Assembly (NCBI GenBank): GCA_030727085.1
Contig: JANRCF010000035.1
Location: 3,820-46,317 of the forward strand
From: Alphaproteobacteria bacterium
Lineage (GTDB): Bacteria > Pseudomonadota > Alphaproteobacteria > Paracaedibacterales > CAIOTO01
DNA: 42,498 nt
Direction: 5' to 3'
The notes under the pieces are model-generated. The model saw nothing but the letters and a program-made list of their open reading frames with translations. It did not search any database and had not been told where the DNA came from. The translations under genes and the position numbers were made by a program. Positions 8,751 through 17,267 of this stretch are shown one piece after another. Within the stretch, counting starts at the first letter, position 1. Each line of letters opens with the position of its first letter.

Positions 8751-10145
8751 TTAGCTGTATCTATCTTCTAATTCTGCTAATGAAAGCCTCTCGCTCACTG
8801 TAAAGCCCAGCTTTGTAAGTTTTTCAAATAAGTCATGTAGATGGCCCTTTCCTACATACGCAAAAGCAGATTTGAACACCCTTTGATTTAATGCCATTAT
8901 TCTTTGAATCCAAATATTGTTCCTTTCAAGAAGGTTTAGTGAATTATCTTTGATAAGTTCGTTGGAATAAAAATTACCATAGCCCATCGCGGATTCAAAA
9001 GTTACTTGTTTAGATTTTTGTTTTGCTTCGTCTGGATGTGTTTGTAATGATTCGATTCTATTTTTGAAAGCATAAAAACCATTTTCACAATTTTTATCGA
9101 TTGTTTCTATAAGTTCTTGTGCGCAAGATTCGTTGTAACGGTCAGCAGATTCTTCAAAAGCATAGAGCGTTTTTCCACATGATGATGTCATGTAATGTAA
9201 ATGATCGTCCATCCCGCCACATATAGGTCTTGTATAGGATGTATCACCCGTAAAACTTTCGTGCAGGAATTCTAATGCTATGGGATGTAGTTCTTTACCA
9301 TTGCGTGAAGGGACTATGGCAATCTTACCCTTTATTTTTAACTTCTTTGGATAAGATGCAGGCCAATCTTTGGTTGATCCAAAATCAGCTTCTACATTAT
9401 CATCAGTGACTATTATGCCTGCGTTTTCATACCAGAAATTGTTTGAATCAAAGATTTTAGACATTTGTGTATTAACATCTTTTTGGAGTTTTTCTTCGTT
9501 TATACTATCATCGGAATTTAGGTAGTATTGTTTAAGCGTTTCACTAAGATAGAATTCTCGAACATATTTCTGTATCTTTTGCATCCGTCTTTCTGTCATG
9601 TAAGGGGTAAGATTTTCATCTTCCTCAACATCATGATTTTCTTCTGAAATTTCAGATGTCAGCCCAGGTAAAAGCTTGCCACAAATTTCATTTATTACAA
9701 AATCTGACGCGTTAATAATATCATGCGCTATTCTGTAAGTTAGCATGCACCCCAAAGGAACAGTGTGGGTTGTACCTAGAATCAACATTTTTTGTCCATT
9801 TCGAAATGTGACCTCATAGATAGGAGGGCAAGGATGTTCAGGATATTTTGTTAAACGTAGATCAATACGTGGATCAATAGCCCGTTTGAGCATTTCTTGT
9901 GCGATTGGGATTAGTGATAAACGAGAAGTTGTTTCATGTAGCTCTAAGAAATGGACCACAGTCCGCATGGATGTTTCTTCAGTTTTTAATGGATGTATCA
10001 CGCCTGAATTTATTAATGGCATAGCAGATTCTGGTGAATTTTTATCATTATTGCAGGCAGCATAAGCACAATCTGTAATGATATGGCATAGCACTATGAT
10101 AGATATCTTGATGTATTTATTATAAGGATTGATTTTAATTATCAT
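8751..10145 (-). CDS. Secreted TraB/GumN family protein
   Basis: The protein has 464 residues with an N-terminal signal peptide (SIIVLCHIITDCAYA, cut before Ala-Cys). The TraB/GumN fold is indicated by the first motif LILGTTHTVPL near residue 125, with its conserved Gly and His, by a following Glu-bearing helix region (DFVINEICGKLLPG), and by the C-terminal AYVGKGHLHDLFEKL followed by LGFTV near residues 428-450, which matches the family's GxGHL-LL-GY ending. Members are thought to be metal-dependent peptidases or related enzymes; activity here is not shown. It is longer than usual because of central charged inserts, including VEEDEN. It lies immediately after the detached uvrB end and may be part of the same accessory region. 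Confidence 0.72.
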   Translation of the reverse strand: MIIKINPYNKYIKISIIVLCHIITDCAYAACNNDKNSPESAMPLINSGVIHPLKTEETSMRTVVHFLELHETTSRLSLIPIAQEMLKRAIDPRIDLRLTKYPEHPCPPIYEVTFRNGQKMLILGTTHTVPLGCMLTYRIAHDIINASDFVINEICGKLLPGLTSEISEENHDVEEDENLTPYMTERRMQKIQKYVREFYLSETLKQYYLNSDDSINEEKLQKDVNTQMSKIFDSNNFWYENAGIIVTDDNVEADFGSTKDWPASYPKKLKIKGKIAIVPSRNGKELHPIALEFLHESFTGDTSYTRPICGGMDDHLHYMTSSCGKTLYAFEESADRYNESCAQELIETIDKNCENGFYAFKNRIESLQTHPDEAKQKSKQVTFESAMGYGNFYSNELIKDNSLNLLERNNIWIQRIMALNQRVFKSAFAYVGKGHLHDLFEKLTKLGFTVSERLSLAELEDRYS

Positions 10146-10307
10146 TTTTATTTACGGATCTGGTCTTAAGTATAATGGCTAATTTATATATAGGCATTAT
10201 TATTTTATTTTCAAGTTTTTTTGTTTAAAAGACTGAAAAGCAACACAGGGATTCTAAATTGGCACGTAGACGCTAATACATGTCACATAGAGAAGGCTGT
10301 TTTAACG

Positions 10308-11393
10308 TTAAGTAAGATCTTTAGCTGATGGATTTTTTCGTGTTGTGCGTCCCATCATTTCCCTAACCAACACACCAATAACGGCTGCTGTTGGAATTGC
10401 CAGCAAAATCCCGGCAAAACCAAACCATGTGCCCCCTGCAAGCAACGAAAATAAAATAATAACTGGGTGTAGACCAATACGCCCTCCAACAAACCAAGGC
10501 GTTAGAATCTTTCCTTCAATCAATAATACGAAAAAGAATACAAATATAATGCTTATAACTTGTCCCCAGCTTACGAATGTTGTGAATGCAATGCTAAGTG
10601 ATGCGCACAAACCAATTATCATGCCTAAGTAGGGTATAAAGGTTAAAACACCTGTCATTATCCCTAAAAACCAAAATTTCTCAATCCCTGTGAGAAAAAG
10701 CCCAATCACGCAGAGCGCTCCCACTGCCATGCAGACAGTTGATTGGCCAATAAGATAGGCGGTTAATGTAGCATCGATACGTTTGAAGATGCGGCGGACT
10801 GTTGGTGCTATCGTGTCTGGTAAACGTTGATTGACATTGTGAATAAGTTTAGGCCAATCGCGTAGCATATAAAACATGATGACTGGCGTTAAAATAGCAA
10901 GTGTGAGGATATTTGCCAGCAGCATACCATTGCTGAGTAGGTTTATGATCAATTGAACTGACCATTTAACGATATCACCTAAATAGGCGGAAACTTGTCC
11001 GCGTATATTGGTGGCTGTAAGTGGATCTCCACTTATAGATGATAAGAGCGGCTGTATCTTGGCCATAACATGTTCAGCAAAATTAGGGATGCCCTTTACA
11101 AGTGAAACAAGTTCATTTTGCAAATAGGGTAATACCACTGAACTCACAAGAAACAGTACGATCAGGAATGTTAGAATTATTAACCCTGCGGCAATGCTGC
11201 GTGGTATGTAGCGTTCAAGTCGGTGCGCGATTTTATTAAAAAGATAAGCGCCAATAAAAGCAGTAAAAAATGGTTCACCAATGCCATCAAGGCTGTGAAT
11301 GATGCCGGCACTGATCACTACAGTGAGTATGATTACCAGGAACCACCTGAAAAAATTTGGATGCGCGATAAAAGTGGACAAAGATCTTTGCAT
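10308..11393 (-). CDS. AI-2E transporter / PerM family membrane permease
   Basis: This integral membrane protein has about 361 residues and seven to eight hydrophobic segments. Its layout fits the PerM/YdiK/TqsA family: an N-terminal helix pair, a long soluble loop (VKGIPNFAEHVMAKIQPLL), then a C-terminal bundle with TFIPYLGMIIGL and GGRIGLHPVIILFSLLAGG, both highly typical. Family members export small signals or ions, so the substrate is not predictable. I choose the ATG at 11393 over the TTG at 11399; an AGG stands about 10 bases upstream. The start overlaps the end of pgsA by about 107 bp in another frame, an unusually long overlap. Confidence 0.85.
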   Translation of the reverse strand: MQRSLSTFIAHPNFFRWFLVIILTVVISAGIIHSLDGIGEPFFTAFIGAYLFNKIAHRLERYIPRSIAAGLIILTFLIVLFLVSSVVLPYLQNELVSLVKGIPNFAEHVMAKIQPLLSSISGDPLTATNIRGQVSAYLGDIVKWSVQLIINLLSNGMLLANILTLAILTPVIMFYMLRDWPKLIHNVNQRLPDTIAPTVRRIFKRIDATLTAYLIGQSTVCMAVGALCVIGLFLTGIEKFWFLGIMTGVLTFIPYLGMIIGLCASLSIAFTTFVSWGQVISIIFVFFFVLLIEGKILTPWFVGGRIGLHPVIILFSLLAGGTWFGFAGILLAIPTAAVIGVLVREMMGRTTRKNPSAKDLT

Positions 11394-11916
11394 AGACAAA
11401 GCCTGATAAAAGTGTTGTTGCTAGTGTGCCATAGATTAACGCACTAGAAAAGAGGGGATAAAAATTAAGAGGTGGGAGGAGGGGGATTAAGAGTAACCAG
11501 CCCACGAGTGACATTTGTAGGCCTGTATTATATTTGCTGATTCTTATGGGGTTAAGTGTGTATGGAATCTTTTTTTTCTTGATCCAAAGGCCCCCAAGCA
11601 CAATAAGTAAATCTCTAAACACAACAATACTTATAAGCCAAAAGGGTAGTTTTCCTATCACAAAAAGACCTACACAAACGCATGTAACAAAGACTTTGTC
11701 GGCAATTGGGTCAAAGGTTCGGCCAAACTCAGATTCAATTCCTAAAAAACGTGCACTGGCGCCATCAAGCCAGTCGGTAAGGCTTGCAAAACAGACAAGC
11801 CAGAATGCCAAGGTAGCATGATTGGCAAGTAAGGCCCAAAGCACAAAAGGGCCCGCCAAAAGACGAAGCCCTGTTAATGCTTGTGGAATCCAAAAGTAAG
11901 GACGGAAGTTAGCCAA
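11287..11916 (-). CDS. pgsA: CDP-diacylglycerol--glycerol-3-phosphate 3-phosphatidyltransferase
   Basis: This is a CDP-alcohol phosphatidyltransferase that makes phosphatidylglycerol phosphate in the inner membrane. It contains the family signature as DWLDGASARFLGIESEFGRTFDPIADK (shown here as DWLDGASAR plus GRTFDPIADK), i.e. D-x2-DG-x2-AR-x8-G-x3-D-x3-D, near the middle of the chain. Several hydrophobic helices follow. The open frame extends back to 12117, but that part lies inside ndk. The best start is a TTG at 11916, preceded by AGGA 9 bases away and overlapping the ndk stop by 8 bp; an ATG at 11961 is an alternative. The C-terminus runs about 107 bp into the permease gene. Confidence 0.88.
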   Translation of the reverse strand: MANFRPYFWIPQALTGLRLLAGPFVLWALLANHATLAFWLVCFASLTDWLDGASARFLGIESEFGRTFDPIADKVFVTCVCVGLFVIGKLPFWLISIVVFRDLLIVLGGLWIKKKKIPYTLNPIRISKYNTGLQMSLVGWLLLIPLLPPLNFYPLFSSALIYGTLATTLLSGFVYAKIFVHFYRASKFFQVVPGNHTHCSDQCRHHSQP

Positions 11917-12331
11917 CAATTTCTGTCCTGCTAAAGAAGTATGAAATTTCAGATGCTGCATTTTCTTCGGAATCTGATCCATGCACAGAGTTTGCTTCAA
12001 TAGATTCAGCAAATTCTTTGCGAATTGTGCCTTCAGCTGCGTTTGCTGGGTTTGTTGCTCCCATAATATCACGATACTTAACAACAGCATCGCTTCCTTC
12101 GAGTACTTGTACAACAACAGGGCCTGTTGTCATGAATTCACACAAATCACTGAAAAATGAGCGTTCTGCGTGAACGGCATAAAAGCCTTCTGCTTGTGCG
12201 CGTGTTAACCAAAGGCGCTTTTGCGCGATAATACGAAGACCAGCATCTTCGATTTTTGCATTGATCTTTCCAGTAAGGTTGCGACGTGTAACATCGGGCT
12301 TTAGGATGGAAAGTGTTTGTTGAACAGACAT
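11909..12331 (-). CDS. ndk: Nucleoside diphosphate kinase
   Basis: The 140-residue protein has the standard length and all the hallmarks: TLSILKPDV with the nucleotide-binding Lys near the start, the GATNPANAAEGTIRKEF segment, and the active-site motif with phospho-accepting His117 in NSVHGSDSEE. The enzyme balances (d)NTP pools by transferring a phosphate through that histidine. It heads a minus-strand cluster ndk-pgsA-permease whose genes overlap, suggesting co-transcription and translational coupling. Confidence 0.97.
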   Translation of the reverse strand: MSVQQTLSILKPDVTRRNLTGKINAKIEDAGLRIIAQKRLWLTRAQAEGFYAVHAERSFFSDLCEFMTTGPVVVQVLEGSDAVVKYRDIMGATNPANAAEGTIRKEFAESIEANSVHGSDSEENAASEISYFFSRTEIVG

Positions 12332-12649
12332 GTTGGTACCTTAAAATTTATCAAATTGTTATCCTTATTTAATAGGATAAAAAAGTTGAAAAAGCAAGGG
12401 TAAGTCGCTGGAGGTTTTGTTTCTATAGAAAATGCGCTGATTTTGTTTGTTTTTTTGCTACACAAAACATGAAAATATATAAGCGCTGTGTAAGTGGTAA
12501 ATGGCAGTTCTTGTTTTTGTATGAATGTCATTAAGTTGACATCCGTAATACTTATACTGTAGAAAGTAAATATGCCTTTGATCAGCCTGAGGCTTGCGTA
12601 ATACTTTTCATCCGTACTTTAACCGTTTTTTAAGAGTTAGCGATTTAAT
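12332..12649. other. Intergenic region between divergent ndk and lptC
   Basis: No coding frame is convincing in these 318 bp. A perfect 7-bp hairpin (ttatcct/aggataa, about 12360-12381) lies in the ndk leader. A TTGACA at 12536-12541 and a TATACT at 12553-12558 are present but only 11 bp apart, so they do not form a standard sigma-70 promoter together. The region must hold promoters for both directions, but I cannot place them with confidence. Confidence 0.4.
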
Positions 12650-13237
12650 ATGATCTTAGTGCAAAAACGAATGTATCAGCCTCTGATGAAAAATCGATTG
12701 AAGATTAAGAGAAATCTTAAGTATATTTTTCCATTTTGTGGTTTTTCAGTGCTTTTATTCGTTTTTTTGGGCGTTGGTATACGTACTCATATTATCTCAG
12801 ATGCTTTTTCGTCATTCAATCTTAATTATGCATCAAATCTAAAATATGGGGGGCATAATCAAAAAGGTCAGCCATTTCATATCCAGTCTGAACGTGGCAC
12901 CGAGCTTTCCGACAAAGAAGTTGTGTTTGATCAATTGAAAGCTGCTGTTGATCTTAAAAAAGGAGAGACGCTTAATATCGAGGCGAACAGAGGTGCGTTT
13001 GATAAGGCATCAAAAACAATGGAACTTAATGGAAATGTGCGACTTAAGCACGCTAATGGCTTGACATTACACACGACAGAGGCGACCATTAATATGGCGA
13101 ATGGTTCAGCAGAAAATAACTCTCCTATCGAAGGCACAAGTGATCGTGCTCATATAAAAGCTAAAGGTTTTCGTATGGAAGGGGAAAATCAAATCGTATT
13201 TTTAGGTAATCCAGAGCTAACAATTCGTGCACATTAA
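12650..13237 (+). CDS. lptC: LPS export ABC transporter periplasmic protein LptC
   Basis: The protein of 195 residues has a single N-terminal membrane anchor (FPFCGFSVLLFVFLGVGI) followed by a periplasmic beta-jellyroll of the LptC/OstA type. Typical segments are GQPFHIQSERGTEL, LKKGETLNIEANRGAFD and MELNGNVRLKHANGLTL. LptC sits in the inner membrane and passes LPS from LptBFG to LptA. The upstream start is uncertain: ATGs at residues 1, 8 and 13 are all possible and no strong ribosome binding site settles it. It opens the cluster lptC-membrane protein-lptA-lptB-rpoN, an order common in proteobacteria apart from the extra gene. Confidence 0.88.
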   Translation: MILVQKRMYQPLMKNRLKIKRNLKYIFPFCGFSVLLFVFLGVGIRTHIISDAFSSFNLNYASNLKYGGHNQKGQPFHIQSERGTELSDKEVVFDQLKAAVDLKKGETLNIEANRGAFDKASKTMELNGNVRLKHANGLTLHTTEATINMANGSAENNSPIEGTSDRAHIKAKGFRMEGENQIVFLGNPELTIRAH

Positions 13238-13281
13238 ATAAGTTCGTTGTGTAATTAATTTGAAGAAAAGGTTTATTGTTT

Positions 13282-13698
13282 ATGGAAGTTAAATCTAGAA
13301 AATATTTTATTAGGGATATTTACCTTTATCTAATGTGCGCTATAGCATGTCTTATGATTACGTTTAAAACAACCGAGCTTTGCCGTAATTTTGTTGAAAT
13401 GTATAATGCGCCCAGAATTTCTCTTCCCGACGAACTAGGAGCTGTCAGTTTTGGCGAGAGAAGAGATGTGTATAAAAATTTAACTCCTGAGAAAATAGAA
13501 GAGCTTCGGCAACAAAAAATTAAACTCTATAACAGCGAGAAAGCAAACATAGAGATTGATTCTAAAAATAAAATAAAGACTCATATTTTACAAAACATGC
13601 TAGACATTTTTGTGTGGATGTTAATGTTTATACCGCATCTATATTTCGCAAGAATTTCTCGTTCCCAAAAATCTAACAGTTCAGATGATCATAAATGA
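13282..13698 (+). CDS. Small two-helix membrane protein interposed between lptC and lptA
   Basis: I do not recognise this protein of about 138 residues. It has one hydrophobic helix near the N-terminus (LYLMCAIACLMITF), a charged middle of about 65 residues (including LTPEKIEELRQQKIKLYNSE, likely helical), and a second helix near the C-terminus (MLDIFVWMLMFIPHLYF). This predicts a membrane hairpin with a central soluble loop. The ATG at 13282 is preceded by aagaaaagg about 10 bases upstream, a better start than the TTG at 13276. Its last codons overlap the lptA start by 4 bp (atga), so translation is probably coupled to lptA. Its place inside the LPS export operon suggests an envelope role, but nothing in the sequence shows which. 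Confidence 0.7.
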   Translation: MEVKSRKYFIRDIYLYLMCAIACLMITFKTTELCRNFVEMYNAPRISLPDELGAVSFGERRDVYKNLTPEKIEELRQQKIKLYNSEKANIEIDSKNKIKTHILQNMLDIFVWMLMFIPHLYFARISRSQKSNSSDDHK

Positions 13699-14273
13699 AA
13701 GTAGCCATACATATTGTGTATGTTTTTTTTAGTGTTGTTCTTTCTGTAAAAGCAGAAGGTGATATGGTTATTCGTGGCGAAACAATGCGTCACGATACAA
13801 AAGAGAATATTACAACCGCCGATGGTGGTTTAGGTTTTGCAACAGCTGATTGGGGCACAAACAAAACATTGAAAAAATTGCAAGCTAGAGTAATTAGTGC
13901 AAAGACGTATAAAAATACTGCTGAATTAACCAAAGACATATCCGCTAATGTTAAGACTGATGCAGCTACAGATAGCTTTGGTCAAGATATAGAATGGCTC
14001 GAGGCTAAAGATCACGTTCAAGTGACATTTCCAAATCGAACCATGACGGCTGATTATTGTAAAAGCCAGGGGAAAAAAATTAACTGCACAGGAAATGTGA
14101 CTATCATTTCGGGCAGAAATCACGTAAAAGGTGACAAAGGGTCCTTTGATCTTGAAAAAGACCAATATGAAATTTCAACAAATCAAGCGACTAAACAGCA
14201 AGTTGAAGCAACGCTTTATTCAGCTAAGAATCAGATTGAATCATCGCCTGGCTTAGCTGCTGTGGGCGCATAG
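13695..14273 (+). CDS. lptA: Lipopolysaccharide transport periplasmic protein LptA
   Basis: This 192-residue protein has a signal peptide (MKVAIHIVYVFFSVVLSVKA) and an OstA/LptA-type jellyroll: IEWLEAKDHVQVTFPNRTM, CKSQGKKINCTGNVTIISGR and GSFDLEKDQYEI. LptA forms the periplasmic bridge for LPS between LptC and LptD. Two cysteines in the middle of the domain could pair. Its start overlaps the preceding membrane-protein gene by 4 bp, and lptB begins 10 bp after its stop, so one operon is likely. Confidence 0.85.
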   Translation: MKVAIHIVYVFFSVVLSVKAEGDMVIRGETMRHDTKENITTADGGLGFATADWGTNKTLKKLQARVISAKTYKNTAELTKDISANVKTDAATDSFGQDIEWLEAKDHVQVTFPNRTMTADYCKSQGKKINCTGNVTIISGRNHVKGDKGSFDLEKDQYEISTNQATKQQVEATLYSAKNQIESSPGLAAVGA

Positions 14274-14283
14274 GAATCTATAC

Positions 14284-15036
14284 ATGCCAACTACTCCCGT
14301 TCAATCAGCGGCTCCATCAACGCTTATTGCTAAGCAAATCAGCAAAACATATGGTAAACGGCCTATTCTGCAAGGGGTTGATTTAAGCCTGACAGAGGGT
14401 GAAGCTGTTGGTCTATTAGGGCCTAATGGTGCTGGTAAGACAACCTGTTTTTCAATTTTGACGGGGCTTGTAAAGCCCGATCTTGGAAAAATTTATTTGA
14501 ATGGTGACGATATTACACACACGCCACTTTATTTTAGAGCGCGTAGTGGTATTGGGTATTTACCGCAAGATGCGTCGATTTTTCGTGGCATGACAGTTGA
14601 AGAAAATATACTGGCAGCGCTTGAGTTATATGAAAAAGATTATGACAAACGACAAACATTTTTGAACTTATTGCTGGATGAATTTTCAATCAGTCATTTG
14701 CGTGGGTCGCCTGCGATTGCATTGTCAGGTGGTGAACGCCGCCGCGTGGAAATTGCTAGGGCTCTTGCAACACGTCCGCATTTTTTGTTGTTGGATGAAC
14801 CTTTGGCAGGTATTGACCCGATTGCGGTGGGCGAAATTCGTGAAGTTATTTTGCATTTAAAATCGCTTGGAATCGGAATTTTGATTACGGACCATAATGT
14901 GCGTGAGACACTGGATATTGTTGATCGTGCGTACATCATTGCAGGCGGTCAAGTCTTGTGTGAAGGTACACCGGAAGAAATCATTAGTAATGAAAATGTT
15001 CGCCGTGTTTATTTGGGTGAACGGTTTAGTCTTTGA
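14284..15036 (+). CDS. lptB: LPS export ABC transporter ATP-binding protein LptB
   Basis: The protein of 250 residues is an ABC ATPase with Walker A GPNGAGKTT near residue 46, a Q-loop in GIGYLPQDASIFR (the characteristic LptB wording), signature LSGGERRRVEIARAL near 148, Walker B LLLDEPLAGIDP and a switch His in ILITDHNVRETL. LptB powers LPS extraction from the inner membrane together with LptFG, which are not in this window. The GERRR variant of the signature is typical of LptB. It is followed 140 bp later by rpoN, the usual neighbour. Confidence 0.95.
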   Translation: MPTTPVQSAAPSTLIAKQISKTYGKRPILQGVDLSLTEGEAVGLLGPNGAGKTTCFSILTGLVKPDLGKIYLNGDDITHTPLYFRARSGIGYLPQDASIFRGMTVEENILAALELYEKDYDKRQTFLNLLLDEFSISHLRGSPAIALSGGERRRVEIARALATRPHFLLLDEPLAGIDPIAVGEIREVILHLKSLGIGILITDHNVRETLDIVDRAYIIAGGQVLCEGTPEEIISNENVRRVYLGERFSL

Positions 15037-15176
15037 GACGCGGTGTTTTTTCCCTCCAGCGTCAATCTTTTCCGCTATACGTAACAAATGGAAATATCAC
15101 TCTTCCTTCAAAAAACACATAAAAATCCATTCCTCGTTTACTTAGAATAAAGGATTGTCTCTTTATACTGAAAAGT

Positions 15177-16562
15177 ATGATGAGACATGAACAAAATATA
15201 TCGGTTCGCCAGACCACCGAACTATCGATGACGCCGCGCTTGCAGCAGGCGATTGCCCTGTTGCAACTATCAACGGCCGAATTGAATGCATATGTGGATC
15301 AGCAACTGCTGGAAAACCCGCTTTTATTGCAAGAGCAGGATAATTCTTTTGATGCGCCTGATAATAGTAATGATTCAGACAATGATGGGTCTGATACTTT
15401 TGATGAACCTGGTTCGGCTTCCTCTGATGATGCAAATCAAACGCCATTATGGAAATCACACAAGACACTGGGCGAATATTTAATTGAGCAAATTCATATG
15501 GCATTGCCAGATGATGTAGATCAGCTGATTGCTTTTGAATTGATGCTGCATCTTGATGAAGATGGATTGCTTGATGAAGATTGGGTCGAGGTGGCCGAGG
15601 TTTTAGGTGTGACAGATGGCCAGGTCGAATACGTTCTTAGCATTTTACAAAACTTTGATCCGCCTGGAATTTTTGCGCGTTCGGTTTCTGAATCGCTTAA
15701 GATCCAATTGATCGAGAAAAATAGTATTGATATAAGCCAGCTTGATGTGATGCTTAACGCGTTTCAACAGTTAGATCGTCATGATATTACTGAAGTCGCT
15801 AAGACAGCGCAGATCAATCTCAACGCGTTTAAAGAATTCTTGGGGCAGTTGCGGCATTTGCAATTTAGACCTGCTCATGCTTTTGTGCAAGATGATACTG
15901 TTGCCAGTATTATACATGATGTTCGTGTCGTTGCGCAGTCGGATGGCACGTTAGCAGTTGCGCTTAATTTTAGTAATCAGCCGCGTGTGTTGGTCAATAG
16001 CCAATATTATAATGATATCAAGGGCAAAGTGAGTCGCGCCGAGGAGCTAACTTACCTTAAAGAAAAATTTGCGGCGGCTAATTGGTTGATTCAGTCGCTT
16101 CAAAAACGTGCGGTGACATTGCTGCAGGCATCGTCTGAGATTGTGCATTGGCAGCAAGATTTTTTTGCATCATCTAATAATGCCTTAAAACCAATGACAC
16201 TTAAAGAAATTGCGGATGCGGCCGGTGTTCATGAGAGTACGGTCAGCCGTATTACTACCGCTAAGTATATCCAGACCCCCCGTGGGATGTTTGAACTGAA
16301 AAGCTTATTTGTGAGCTCCGTTGGTGTAAAGCACAATAGTGCCAATACATCATCAAATGAAATTCAAAGTGCATTGAAGCAAATCATTCAGGAAGAACCT
16401 AAAAATAGTCCTTTATCAGATGAAGATTTGGTTGGAATTTTACAGTCAAAAGGGCTTGCCGTGGCCCGACGCACAATATCGAAATATCGCACGATTTTGG
16501 GTATTGCATCATCGAGCGATCGCAAACGGCACTATGCGATGAAGCAATCGCTGGGGAGGTAG
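15177..16562 (+). CDS. rpoN: RNA polymerase sigma-54 factor
   Basis: The protein of 461 residues shows the three sigma-54 regions. First is a Gln/Leu-rich activator-contact region (MTPRLQQAIALLQLS), then an acidic linker (DNSNDSDNDGSDTFDE), then the core-binding and DNA-binding parts with a helix-turn-helix near 340-365 (TLKEIADAAGVHESTVSR) and the RpoN box near 430 (VARRTISKYR). Two adjacent ATGs (15177 and 15180) can start it. Sigma-54 needs AAA+ activators to open promoters; none is in the window, and I found no convincing -24/-12 promoter here. The ribosome hibernation factor gene that often follows rpoN is absent. Confidence 0.95.
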   Translation: MMRHEQNISVRQTTELSMTPRLQQAIALLQLSTAELNAYVDQQLLENPLLLQEQDNSFDAPDNSNDSDNDGSDTFDEPGSASSDDANQTPLWKSHKTLGEYLIEQIHMALPDDVDQLIAFELMLHLDEDGLLDEDWVEVAEVLGVTDGQVEYVLSILQNFDPPGIFARSVSESLKIQLIEKNSIDISQLDVMLNAFQQLDRHDITEVAKTAQINLNAFKEFLGQLRHLQFRPAHAFVQDDTVASIIHDVRVVAQSDGTLAVALNFSNQPRVLVNSQYYNDIKGKVSRAEELTYLKEKFAAANWLIQSLQKRAVTLLQASSEIVHWQQDFFASSNNALKPMTLKEIADAAGVHESTVSRITTAKYIQTPRGMFELKSLFVSSVGVKHNSANTSSNEIQSALKQIIQEEPKNSPLSDEDLVGILQSKGLAVARRTISKYRTILGIASSSDRKRHYAMKQSLGR

Positions 16563-16725
16563 ATGAAAGCACAGAATTAAGTTATTTTTTTGCTACAAGA
16601 ACAGCTTGTGCAATGGCTTCATTCACCTTCGATGTTCAAATGATTTAGAAATATTACTTGGGGGTTCCTCATGATGGGTAGTGGAAGGTTCTAGGGGTAA
16701 TCTTGAATTTATGTTTGTCTAAGAT

Positions 16726-17052
16726 TTAGTGTGTTTTCTTCGTTGATTGAACAGCTGTTCCTGTGACTAGAACTTCACTTAAACCCTCTGCAATATTTGA
16801 TATCGAAAATCGAATCGCGACAATAGCGTCTGCTCCTATTGAATTTGCTTCAGCAATCATGCGTTCTGTAGCTTGCTGTCGAGCTTCCGATAAAAGCCCT
16901 GTGTAACTCTCAATTTCCCCGCCCGTGATAACTTTAAAACTTGCACGAAAATGTGCACCCACATGCCGGGTTCTAACAGTGTTTCCTGATACAATACCGA
17001 TAGTTTTGTATGTATTTCCATCAAAAAATTGATCTTGTGTAGTCAGTAGCAT
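16726..17052 (-). CDS. YbjQ/UPF0145 family protein
   Basis: The 108-residue protein matches the small YbjQ family: GIVSGNTVRTRHVG near the start, then LLSEARQQATERMIAEANSI and GADAIVAIRFSISNI, and a final VLVTGTAVQ strand. Members form pentameric rings in the cytoplasm and have been linked to metal binding, but no firm function is known. It is convergent with rpoN; the 160 bp between them show no gene. Confidence 0.88.
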   Translation of the reverse strand: MLLTTQDQFFDGNTYKTIGIVSGNTVRTRHVGAHFRASFKVITGGEIESYTGLLSEARQQATERMIAEANSIGADAIVAIRFSISNIAEGLSEVLVTGTAVQSTKKTH

Positions 17053-17199
17053 AATTAACCATTTATGAAGATTAGATTTGGCTGTGATTTTACAGGTAAT
17101 AAATGTGTTTTGAAAAGATATAAGATGTTGCAGTGCGTAAATTTTTCTGATTGGTGTTTTCTATCATTGCCAATTAAATATTTAATGTCCTATCAATCC

Positions 17200-17229
17200 T
17201 TGAAACTTATTTTGTAAACCTGGTATGTT
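17200..17229 (+). promoter_or_regulatory. Possible sigma-70 type promoter for dnaE
   Basis: TTGAAA (17200-17205) and TATGTT (17224-17229) are separated by 18 bp and lie 39 bp before the dnaE start codon. The match is moderate and AT-rich DNA makes chance hits common. Confidence 0.35.
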
Positions 17230-17267
17230 TAAAATGAATCAATAAACAATTATTAGAAGCCTCACTT

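Noticed and set aside
10259..10276. Sigma-54 type promoter (tggcac element); the same was checked at 41736
   Set aside because: The -24 half is present but no TTGC-like -12 element follows at the right spacing.
12536..12558. TTGACA plus TATACT as an lptC promoter
   Set aside because: The two hexamers are only 11 bp apart, too close for a normal sigma-70 promoter.
16563..16725. Decayed hpf or other gene after rpoN
   Set aside because: No frame resembling a ribosome hibernation factor could be read; nothing supports a gene.
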